From NCBI GenBank assembly GCA_020433835.1, contig JAGRBY010000286.1, forward strand, positions 1-8,809: 8,809 nt of DNA, written 5' to 3'. The position numbers were made by a program, and so were the translations under genes. The notes under the pieces are model-generated. The model was not told the DNA's origin. It made no database searches and saw only the letters and a list, made by a program, of their open reading frames with translations. Position 1 is the first letter of the stretch. The number at the start of each line of letters is the position of its first letter. The DNA comes from Anaerolineae bacterium (GTDB taxonomy: Bacteria > Chloroflexota > Anaerolineae > 4572-78 > J111). Below, one piece after another: positions 1 through 6,295 of the stretch.

Positions 1-317
1 GCATCGCCGTTGGAGCTGTAGACAAAGGGAATGTCCAGAATTTGGGCATACTCCAACGCCTGCTGCATTCCCCCGCCCAGCGGATGTTTGTTGTCTTTGG
101 CCTCGACAATGGCCAACGGCTGGTTAGGCGTGTGGTACAGAATATAATCGGCCCGCTTACGTTGGCCCCGCATCGCCGCCTGGCCCCGCACAATCATCCT
201 GCCATCGGTAAAATAGACCTCCTCGCGCATCCGCACGCCGCTCCAGCCAGCCGCTTGCAGGTTAGGGGTGATGTAGTTGGTTCGAATATCTTGTTCAGAC
301 AGTGCTTTCTTGTTCAT
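1..317 (-). CDS. hsdR: Type I restriction endonuclease R subunit, N-terminal part (gene runs off the left edge)
   Basis: The R (motor and nuclease) subunit of a type I restriction-modification complex cleaves unmodified DNA after ATP-driven translocation. Only the first 105 residues are in the window. They hold the N-terminal PD-(D/E)xK nuclease fold: D57 in KRADYIL, E72 and K74 in VEAKD, and the QxxxY element at Q86-Y90. The start region (MNKKALSEQDIR, EEVYFTDGR, VRGQ, KRADYILY) closely resembles EcoEI-like R subunits as I know them. The ATG at 317 is chosen because a GGAG Shine-Dalgarno lies 7 bases upstream, inside the 3' end of the NACHT gene. The two genes overlap by 23 bases in different frames, so they are very likely co-transcribed and translationally coupled. 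The helicase domains and the hsdM/hsdS partners are outside the window, so completeness cannot be judged. Confidence 0.9.
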   Translation of the reverse strand, partial: MNKKALSEQDIRTNYITPNLQAAGWSGVRMREEVYFTDGRMIVRGQAAMRGQRKRADYILYHTPNQPLAIVEAKDNKHPLGGGMQQALEYAQILDIPFVYSSNGD

Positions 318-2499
318 TGGTAATCTCCATCATATGCCCATTTGCTTCTTCCCATTGGGCCGCAAAATATTCCTGCACGCTGCGGTGAATGAATCGGTAG
401 CTCCCGCCGATGCGTTGGAGGAAGATGAGTTCGGTGGCTTGGTCGAGGAAGGGGATGAGTTTGAAGGGGAGGAGGGTGCGTTTATTGAGTTGGTACAGTC
501 GCAGGTAGTGTTGAAAGAGGAATATGCCGCCATAATGCAGCCCGCCAACCAGCCCAAAAATTAGCCCAAAAATTAGCCCGCCAACCAGCCTGCCAACCAG
601 CCCACCAATAAGCCAGACACTCAGCCCAAAAACAAGCCCGACCATCAAGGAACTACGCAGTGAACGGCGTAATTCCTGATCCGGCTCGATTTTTTGATTA
701 ATGGCTTCATCGCTCAGTCCAAAAATTAGCCCGCCAATAAACCCGCCAATAAGCCCGAAAATTAGTCCGAAAATCAGTCCCCCAAGCAGCCAGATAACCA
801 GCCCGAAAATCAGTCCGCCAACCAGCCCGAAAATCAGCCCATTGAGAGCTGATCTCCATTTCCAACGTAACACTTCAACTGGCTCATAATCATTCGGCCC
901 ACCACCCAGCCCTATGATAAGCCCGAAAAACAGTCCAAAAAACAGCCCGAAAATCAGCCAAGCTTTCAGTCCGAAAATCAGCCCCCCAAGCAGCCAGACA
1001 CTTATTCCGAAAAATAGCCCGAAAAACTGTCCAAAAAACAGCCCGACAATCAACCCATCAAGCAACTTGTGTAATCGGCGAATAAAATCGACCGGAAGCC
1101 AACTACCTCGTATCTGACCTATCGAAATCTGGGTCAGACTGTGGGCTTGTAATTGAGCAGCTAAATAGCCTAAATAGCGTAAACTCGTTGTCTTGGGATA
1201 AAGTAGTTTGATTTTACTTCGTCCTACCCGTTCAAACATACGCTCGCTGTATGCCTTAAATATCTTCGCTTGCACTGCCTCATGCTGCCCTGTCGGTAGT
1301 GATGGAGCATTAGGATAGGCGTAAGTCATGGTTATAATATTCAGCATCAGCGGCGTTTCAGTCAGTTCACGTAAACCTTTGTCTTGCCAAATACGCTGAA
1401 ATAAGGTTATCAACCCTTCATTCGATCGGGGATCTGTTGGTTTGACAGTCTGCTTATAAAGCAGTTGAAAATAGTGTTCTACTTGCTGCTGGGTTAGCTT
1501 CTCCAACACAATTGTCTGCCCCAGCTTCAGCCGTGTTTGCAATACCTCGTAATCGACCAGCCTGCTACACACCACAAAAGGTCCGGTAGCCTTCAACTCA
1601 CGATAAGTATTAATTGCCGCAACACACGCCTCGCGCCGGCTGACAGCCACCTCGTCCAAACCATCTAGCAGCAGTGCTAGATCACCTTCGGCCAGCCACC
1701 GTTCCGCCAGCTTGCGCGATACCTGGTACTGCCGACTCAACTCCTCAGTCAACCATTCCTCTAGCGGTTTCTGTTCCGCCGCCCAACTGGACAGGTTAAA
1801 GATCACCGGCACCGGCGCGGCAGGCTCATTCTGCGCCTCGGCAACCAAATCGCCTGCCAAAGTAGCTAGCATCGTCGTCTTCCCCGCCCCTGGCTGACCT
1901 AAGATCAACAGGTTACCCCCGGCCTGCCGGTACACATCAATCGTTCGTGTGCCAGCTGGTAATTTCTGCTCGGCTTGCTCCGGCTGCCGCAGGCGAATAT
2001 TCAACTCCTCAAACGGCTTCGGCACGGCATCCTGTTTCATTTCCAGGCCTAAATCTAGATAAATGGCATTCAGTAGGACTCTGTGCAGGTAATCTTCCAC
2101 CCATATTTTGCGCACATTGCTAAGGAGAATAGTCAGGTTTTTGTCGCGTTGGGGAGGGGGGCTGTGGATATGGACACTAGCATCAATATCACCCACAGCA
2201 ATGGTGCTGTTGCTAATGTTGCTAAAGTTTACGCCGCCAATGTTGATGTTGGTAACTTCCTCGGTGGCTTGGTGTTCTTCTATCTTGACCAGAAGCGGCT
2301 TGAGTTGCTCGCGCCAGGCGGTCTCGGTTAGGTGGCCGGCGGCGAGCTGCTCGGTTAGGGTAATGGCCGTCTGGTGATCGTCGATTTCGAGGATGAGGCT
2401 GGCCGGCGCATCAATGCCGTATTTGGCTTGGCGTTGTTGGAGTATATTGAGGCTTTTTTGCAGCCGTTGCAGCAGTATGTTCGGATCGGTTATGGTCAT
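295..2499 (-). CDS. NACHT-domain NTPase with C-terminal multi-pass membrane repeat region (bacterial NLR-like)
   Basis: This is a 734-residue STAND-type ATPase. Residues 1-75 form a helical module with a QAKYGIDAP...LEID stretch, a pattern I associate with N-terminal modules of Chloroflexota and cyanobacterial NACHT proteins. Residues 83-112 are a short Asn/Gly/Ile-rich, probably beta-structured segment. The NACHT core follows: Walker A GQPGAGKT at 201-208, Walker B LALLLDGLDE at 274-283, and a sensor-like region near VVCSRLVDYE (309-318). Residues 480-662 are three glycine-zipper membrane blocks rich in GLIFGL. The C-terminus (RFIHRSVQEYFAAQW, 702-716) matches the helical cap seen at the end of NACHT modules. 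The ATG at 2499 is the first possible start because an in-frame TAA lies three codons upstream; no good Shine-Dalgarno precedes it. Bacterial NACHT proteins are established antiphage sensors. A role here in sensing infection and acting at the membrane is an inference, supported by the overlap with hsdR. Confidence 0.92.
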   Translation of the reverse strand: MTITDPNILLQRLQKSLNILQQRQAKYGIDAPASLILEIDDHQTAITLTEQLAAGHLTETAWREQLKPLLVKIEEHQATEEVTNINIGGVNFSNISNSTIAVGDIDASVHIHSPPPQRDKNLTILLSNVRKIWVEDYLHRVLLNAIYLDLGLEMKQDAVPKPFEELNIRLRQPEQAEQKLPAGTRTIDVYRQAGGNLLILGQPGAGKTTMLATLAGDLVAEAQNEPAAPVPVIFNLSSWAAEQKPLEEWLTEELSRQYQVSRKLAERWLAEGDLALLLDGLDEVAVSRREACVAAINTYRELKATGPFVVCSRLVDYEVLQTRLKLGQTIVLEKLTQQQVEHYFQLLYKQTVKPTDPRSNEGLITLFQRIWQDKGLRELTETPLMLNIITMTYAYPNAPSLPTGQHEAVQAKIFKAYSERMFERVGRSKIKLLYPKTTSLRYLGYLAAQLQAHSLTQISIGQIRGSWLPVDFIRRLHKLLDGLIVGLFFGQFFGLFFGISVWLLGGLIFGLKAWLIFGLFFGLFFGLIIGLGGGPNDYEPVEVLRWKWRSALNGLIFGLVGGLIFGLVIWLLGGLIFGLIFGLIGGFIGGLIFGLSDEAINQKIEPDQELRRSLRSSLMVGLVFGLSVWLIGGLVGRLVGGLIFGLIFGLVGGLHYGGIFLFQHYLRLYQLNKRTLLPFKLIPFLDQATELIFLQRIGGSYRFIHRSVQEYFAAQWEEANGHMMEITNEQESTV
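514..1080 (-). repeat. Three-fold internal repeat encoding the glycine-zipper membrane blocks of the NACHT protein
   Basis: Residues 474-662 of the NACHT protein contain three related units. Each begins with a short basic amphipathic stretch (around R474, R545 and R611) followed by GL-x-x-GL runs and a conserved WLLGGLIFGL-type motif. Its tryptophan is at residue 502, 570 and 629, giving a period of about 59 to 68 residues. At DNA level the minus strand shows near-repeated GGCTGATTTTCGGGCTG-like codons. The pattern suggests tandem duplication of one membrane hairpin unit. Short repeats of this sort are prone to expansion and contraction. Confidence 0.75.
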
Positions 2500-2508
2500 T
2501 GGTCTTTA

Positions 2509-2526
2509 GAGTACCGATGGTAACTC
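2509..2526 (-). promoter_or_regulatory. Imperfect inverted repeat upstream of the NACHT start
   Basis: The arms GAGTACC and GGT(A)ACTC form a near-palindrome with one extra base, ending 10 bases before the NACHT ATG. It could be an operator or a small mRNA hairpin that limits translation, which would fit the absence of a clear Shine-Dalgarno. I could not find a convincing -10/-35 pair for this gene in 2500-2612. The site is short and may be chance. Confidence 0.2.
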
Positions 2527-2612
2527 GGCGTTTCTCTTGACCCGGCTGCATGTTCGTGATAAGATGAGGCAAATAACAAAGCGCGGCCAGGCCATTCTGG
2601 TCGATCATTTAG

Positions 2613-2653
2613 AAAAGACCCCTAAGGCTTCCAACCAATTAAGGGGTCTTTTT
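2613..2653. terminator. Bidirectional Rho-independent terminator between the pentapeptide and NACHT genes
   Basis: The arms AAAAGACCCCT (2613-2623) and AGGGGTCTTTT (2642-2652) are perfectly complementary over 11 bp with an 18-base loop. A T5 run follows on the plus strand, and the other arm ends in TTTTCT on the minus strand. It lies about 190 bases past the stop of the pentapeptide-channel gene and about 115 bases before the NACHT start. It therefore most likely ends the upstream minus-strand operon and insulates the NACHT-hsdR unit. Confidence 0.75.
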
Positions 2654-2799
2654 CATTATATAGTGCTTCTGTTGGTGTGACAATCAGACCTAAGTCATCT
2701 CTGACAAATTGAAACAGGTGGTTGTTTATGCAACAAAATTTTGAAGACTATGGTTCCAGTTGCTTTGTAACGCAATTCCCTGGGGAATCGACAAACTGT

Positions 2800-2831
2800 A
2801 AAAAAAACGAATAGTTGGCCTGACTACAGGC
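2800..2831 (-). terminator. Weak hairpin plus T-run just after the pentapeptide-channel gene
   Basis: On the minus strand a 5-bp stem (GCCTG/CAGGC, loop of 4) starts 13 bases after the stop codon. It is followed 10 bases later by a run of eight T. The gap between stem and T-run makes it a poor intrinsic terminator; the stronger hairpin at 2613-2653 is the better candidate for the operon end. Confidence 0.25.
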
Positions 2832-2843
2832 TTAATCACCTTA

Positions 2844-4502
2844 TCAGGAATGCCTAATCCAATTTCCCACTACAAAACCCAATAATCCGGTCAAAAATAT
2901 CCCCGTAAGAGCAAAACATCCCGATACAAACTGTGCCCAGAAAGTAACTGGCCTCATGTCTGAAAAGCTGGCTGTTGTAAAAACATCCAACATATATAGA
3001 ACCCGCTGTAATATTAAATATCCTTCAGAGTCAAAATTACCAGACTCACTGACTGAAGTACCATTTAATTCTAATCCGCCAATCTGCGAGAATAGAACGA
3101 CTCCAAAAATAAATAGGATAAGTATTGAAACAATAACACGGAGAGGGCTTTCACCATAACCAGTAGCCCATTCAACTATCTGGTGAAGCAATGATATGAA
3201 AAATTTTTTCAACGGATTAAAAAATCTACCCTCGGACCATCCTTTTCGACCTCGGTAATAGATTGCACTCTGTTTCATTTGTCGTTCTTTTTGATAAGCC
3301 CAGCCGGCATCATCATAATAACCCAACTCTTCAAAATTCTGTTTGAGGCCCAGATATGCTAGTTTTGCATCTTCATACCGAGTTATTTTCTTGTCAATAT
3401 CTGTTTCACACTTAGCATCTTTCTCTTCTCCAATCTCTTTTCCAAGTTGACTCTGCCAAAATTTAGTTTTTTCCAGTATAGCACCTTTCCAATGAATGTT
3501 AGTGATTGTTGAATTTTGAAAATTGACCCCAAGTAGTTCGGAGAAACAGAGGTTTGCACCCTGAAAATCTGCTTTAGAGAGTCTATTATCTTGAAACTTT
3601 GCCTCTTGCAGGTTAGCTTCAACAAATTTGGTCATTGATAAATTCGCATTGGTTAGGTCAGCTTGATATAGGTCAGCTTGACTGAGATCTGCAGCCACTA
3701 ATTGAGCGTGCGGAAATTCGGCCCTGTATAATCTAGCGTTAACAAATTTTGCCTCTTGTAAATTAGCTCTTTCAAAGTTTGCATATGCAAGGTGCAATCC
3801 ACTAAAATCTGTTTTGACCAAAGTTGCATTGCTAAATTTGCTTCTGTTTAATTGGCCCTCATTAAAAATGGCCTTTCTAAGAGATGCGTGTTGCAACTTA
3901 GCATCATTCAAATTAACATTGTCTAGTATGCAGTTTTGCATTTCAGCAAATTGCAAATCTGTATTATCGAGATAAGCTTTAAAGAAAGCAGCTCGGGATA
4001 GACGTACCCTTCTTAAATCAGCAGACTCAAGATTTGTCTTGATAAATACGCTATCATCCATATTTGCACCCCGCAGTTTTGAAAACTTCAAGCTAGTTTT
4101 ACAGAAGGTGACGTTAGTTAAATTAGCACCTCTCAAATCGGCGTGCCAGAGCTGCATCCCACTTAAATCTGCACCACTTAAGTCAGCACGATTAACTGAT
4201 GGTACCATTAAGTGGAACCAAAAATATGGATTATTTAAATAATCGTTATCGCTAAATGGGACTCCTTTTTCATTTAAAGCCGGTAAACTCAATTTTTGTC
4301 TGCCCTCAATCATCTTGAGGACAATGGCTCGTTTTTCCTCCGGCCTAGCTATTTTGAGTTGAGCATAAACATCCAATTTATTAACTTCTGAATCAACTGG
4401 TAAATCGTAGCCCGGTGATTTGGCCAACTTTTTTTGCTCCCTAACTGGCCGACGTCGGCGGGGTCTTTTGTGGTATAGTACAGAGGGGTAACGTTTTTTC
4501 AT
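2844..4502 (-). CDS. Pentapeptide-repeat protein with C-terminal two-helix ion-channel-like domain
   Basis: From the ATG at 4502 the protein has 552 residues. A very basic N-terminus (about 1-30, with RPRRRRP) is followed by a helical linker. Roughly 50 pentapeptide repeats (A-D/N-L/F-x-x) run from about residue 103 to 350 and predict a right-handed beta-helix. A charged helical connector (383-410, LKQNFEELGYYDDAG) of a kind common in pentapeptide-channel proteins follows. The C-terminus has a membrane helix (about 452-474), a re-entrant pore segment (499-518) and a second helix (522-547), as in the Ion_trans_2 family. The filter position reads T510-A-S-F-S-D515 where potassium channels have TVGYGD, so both glycines are replaced. 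A TTG at 4505 is an alternative start, but the ATG overlaps the upstream stop as TGATG, typical of coupled translation. It is the second gene of an operon with the HNH endonuclease. A membrane effector role is inferred. Confidence 0.9.
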   Translation of the reverse strand: MKKRYPSVLYHKRPRRRRPVREQKKLAKSPGYDLPVDSEVNKLDVYAQLKIARPEEKRAIVLKMIEGRQKLSLPALNEKGVPFSDNDYLNNPYFWFHLMVPSVNRADLSGADLSGMQLWHADLRGANLTNVTFCKTSLKFSKLRGANMDDSVFIKTNLESADLRRVRLSRAAFFKAYLDNTDLQFAEMQNCILDNVNLNDAKLQHASLRKAIFNEGQLNRSKFSNATLVKTDFSGLHLAYANFERANLQEAKFVNARLYRAEFPHAQLVAADLSQADLYQADLTNANLSMTKFVEANLQEAKFQDNRLSKADFQGANLCFSELLGVNFQNSTITNIHWKGAILEKTKFWQSQLGKEIGEEKDAKCETDIDKKITRYEDAKLAYLGLKQNFEELGYYDDAGWAYQKERQMKQSAIYYRGRKGWSEGRFFNPLKKFFISLLHQIVEWATGYGESPLRVIVSILILFIFGVVLFSQIGGLELNGTSVSESGNFDSEGYLILQRVLYMLDVFTTASFSDMRPVTFWAQFVSGCFALTGIFLTGLLGFVVGNWIRHS

Positions 4503-5329
4503 CAATTTTTCCAGTTTAACACAGCCGTTCCCAAATGTTCGTCCAGTGCCTCTACATCAGGAATTCCAGCGGTACCTTCTGAAAATTTCAATGTCTCTCC
4601 ATCATATAATTCGTATTCAGTTCCTTCTAGAGGTGGCAATATAATCACCGTCATATCTTCACTATCCACCGCAATTAATCCCAAGTCGAACAAGGTGTGG
4701 ATATCCGCCCTTAGTAATAGACCATTTGAGAGGGCAAAAGTTCCACCTCCGGCATAGGGCCGGATGTGAGCTGCTTCTAAAGCGTCAACGGCTTCACAGC
4801 CTGTGACTAGGCATCTTTTATAGGTATCGAGTAGATTCTGACGAAAGGCTGCCTGACCACGCCTTTGGGTGATAGCTTGTAACATTTTCTCAATTGCCTT
4901 TTCGTTGCTTCTAGCCCCCTTGAATTTGATCTCCTTCAATCGTTCAGAAATTGTTTTGACTTTATCAACCACAACTCTTTTATTTATTTCACCTTCTTCA
5001 AGTAATGAAGGGGCTACTAATGGTAATGGCATTAATCCTTTGTTGGCAGTTATTAGTAAAAATGGAGGGGAATCAATCAAGGGACTATTAAATTTATAAG
5101 GCTCATCGTCAACTAATTCATAGGTTTCAATTGCACCTGCTTCTCGTAGCATTTCCAATCCCCTAGCCAGACGAATCTCCAACTCTTGATACTCAAGCTG
5201 GTCATTCTGCCTATTTAATTTACCAAAGACCAAAGCCCGAACTTCTGTGATGTAAACTGGCTCATTTTGTACTATAAAGCTCAGTAATCTTTTCCTAAAC
5301 TGCTCATTGTTCAAGTTATCTATGTTCAT
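4502..5329 (-). CDS. HNH endonuclease (HNH_2-type) with N-terminal winged-helix-like region
   Basis: This is a 275-residue protein. The C-terminal half carries the HNH_2 signature: a RCLVTGC segment (C173, C178), then EAAHIRPY with H188, SNGLLLRADIHTLFD with N202 and H211, and GLIAVDSE. In this family the fold is a beta-beta-alpha metal nuclease that nicks or cuts DNA. The HNH residues are all present, so the enzyme should be active. Residues 1-85 are predicted helical with a winged-helix look (ITEVRALVFGKL, then LEMLREAGAIETYEL) and could bind DNA or a signal; this is inference. The ATG at 5329 has a GAGG Shine-Dalgarno at a good distance and a promoter just upstream. The stop overlaps the next start (TGATG), so nuclease and channel-like protein are made together. 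Similar HNH_2 proteins occur as lone restriction-like nucleases, so a defence role is likely but unproven. Confidence 0.9.
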   Translation of the reverse strand: MNIDNLNNEQFRKRLLSFIVQNEPVYITEVRALVFGKLNRQNDQLEYQELEIRLARGLEMLREAGAIETYELVDDEPYKFNSPLIDSPPFLLITANKGLMPLPLVAPSLLEEGEINKRVVVDKVKTISERLKEIKFKGARSNEKAIEKMLQAITQRRGQAAFRQNLLDTYKRCLVTGCEAVDALEAAHIRPYAGGGTFALSNGLLLRADIHTLFDLGLIAVDSEDMTVIILPPLEGTEYELYDGETLKFSEGTAGIPDVEALDEHLGTAVLNWKN

Positions 5330-5346
5330 TAATTACCTCACGTCCT

Positions 5347-5374
5347 AATATACATCACCTCTAACAAAATGCAA
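5347..5374 (-). promoter_or_regulatory. Promoter of the HNH-channel operon, with adjacent palindrome
   Basis: On the minus strand the hexamers TTGCAT (5374-5369) and TATATT (5352-5347) are spaced by 16 bases and resemble sigma-70 -35 and -10 boxes. Transcription would begin about 10 bases before the ATG at 5329, leaving a very short leader that still contains the Shine-Dalgarno. Immediately upstream of the -35 box is the perfect 8-bp palindrome GTGATCAC (5378-5385), a possible operator half of regulatory interest. The rest of the spacer (5386-5586) shows no gene; it has a small TTGCT/AGCAA hairpin at about 5440-5456. Confidence 0.45.
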
Positions 5375-5586
5375 TGGGTGATCACTCGCGCAATAACACT
5401 ATCTAACTATCTAAATAACCAGTCACTCAAATCAACAATTGCTTTATTGAGCAACTATATTCTACTGGCTGAGTAACTTGGGCCAACCTTCAAGATTATG
5501 AGGACACGAACCAGCCAGCTTCTGAGGATACCGACCGTGCGATTAATCGGATATTATTGTGGCTATTGAGGCGATGGCATAATAGT

Positions 5587-5811
5587 TTATTGGAATAAAT
5601 CCCAAAGAATAGAGATGACAAGCACCCCAGTAGCCAAACCAATGAGTAGGTAGATCAGGCGCATACCTGTTTCGTGGTCTATCGGGCGACCTGAGTTATT
5701 TGGCCAGAGTCGATGAATCATAAAGGGGAGCCGTAAAATCTTCTTGGCATATGGGGGAAGATGGTCAACCAACCAAGTATCTAATTTTTGAAAAAGGTTT
5801 GGTTGCGTCAT
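5587..5811 (-). CDS. Small single-span membrane protein, function unknown
   Basis: This is a 74-residue protein. Residues 1-45 are soluble and basic/amphipathic (LDTWLVDHLPPYAKKILRLP). Residues 50-71 form one strongly hydrophobic helix (LIYLLIGLATGVLVISIL), ending two residues before the C-terminus. This predicts a tail-anchored or single-pass inner-membrane protein. I do not recognise the family. No strong Shine-Dalgarno precedes the ATG at 5811, and a short open frame ends 4 bases upstream. It might therefore be translated by coupling to that remnant, or be the surviving end of a longer decayed gene. No terminator is visible after its stop. The composition (clear membrane segment, sensible residue mix) favours a real gene over a chance frame. 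Confidence 0.55.
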   Translation of the reverse strand: MTQPNLFQKLDTWLVDHLPPYAKKILRLPFMIHRLWPNNSGRPIDHETGMRLIYLLIGLATGVLVISILWDLFQ

Positions 5812-5815
5812 ATTG

Positions 5816-6081
5816 CTATTTTACACCGTCCCAATTCATCAGGCCAAGTGCTTTGCTTTGTATTTGGATTAGGCTTTTGTTGAAGAAGCGGTATGTCACA
5901 TGCTTGAGAATGCCGGTCACATCCATCCGCTTATCCCCCGGGAATAAGGTTTTGAGAGTTGAAGGGTAATTTAGAGGCTGTAACTAGTGTTCTGACAACG
6001 TGCTTTTGGCAGGTAAATTCTCGCAAAATACTGAGTTTCTCCGTCATTTAACCTTTGTAGAACTACGAGTGCAACATCTAG
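5816..6081 (-). pseudogene. Probable decayed coding remnant in two frames
   Basis: On the minus strand two adjoining open stretches read like protein but have no good start. The first (6081-5971, with NDGETQYFARIYLPKARC) ends in TAA. The second (5983-5816, with YPSTLKTLFPGDKRMDVTG and LKHVTYRFFNKS) begins in another frame right where the first stops. One single-base shift would join them into about 85 residues. The lower part could be read as a 36-residue ORF from the ATG at 5926, preceded by a GGGGG run, ending 4 bases before the small membrane gene. I do not recognise the family. Decay of a once longer gene is an inference; chance is possible. Confidence 0.25.
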
Positions 6082-6218
6082 CTAAAAATTCAGACTATCT
6101 CCATGGTAAATCCGAAGTCTAAATCTGGACGTTGAAATAGGCCGGACGGTAGCTTTAATGATTATTTTTACACCAGCTTTCCAAATGTTTGATTATATTA
6201 GTAATTTCAAGGTGTAAA
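5820..6218. repeat. Three copies of TTTACACC, outer pair inverted
   Basis: TTTACACC occurs at 5820-5827 and 6167-6174 on the plus strand, and its inverse GGTGTAAA at 6211-6218. The outer pair would bracket about 400 bases like short terminal inverted repeats, and the inner pair brackets a 36-base loop. No target-site duplication is evident. The rest of 6082-6259 holds nothing else that I can support. Confidence 0.15.
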
Positions 6219-6259
6219 TTGAAGTTAAATGAGGTGATTACTAATGCTGTTGCATAGAC

Positions 6260-6294
6260 AAAAACTAATTATAAGTATATCCTCATATATTAGT
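6260..6294 (-). terminator. AT-rich hairpin terminator of the TPR gene
   Basis: Directly after the TGA of the TPR gene the minus strand has ACTAAT (6294-6289), a loop, then ATTAGT (6269-6264) running into a T5 tract. The stem extends by about three A-T pairs with a bulge. Position and T-tract fit a Rho-independent terminator, but the stem is weak because it is nearly all A-T. Confidence 0.4.
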
Positions 6295-6295
6295 A

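Noticed and set aside
701..1117. Plus-strand Ser/Pro/Lys-rich frames (repeated SPKISP pattern)
   Set aside because: They are the antisense image of the GLIFGL membrane repeats of the NACHT gene, with no ribosome sites or recognisable domains.
2564..2680. Plus-strand 38-codon frame beginning MRQITKRGQAIL
   Set aside because: It runs through both arms of the 2613-2653 terminator, has no Shine-Dalgarno, and its end is not protein-like.
5820..6218. Miniature inverted-repeat element bounded by TTTACACC
   Set aside because: The arms are only 8 bp, no target duplication is seen, and a third copy lies inside; kept only as a low-confidence repeat.
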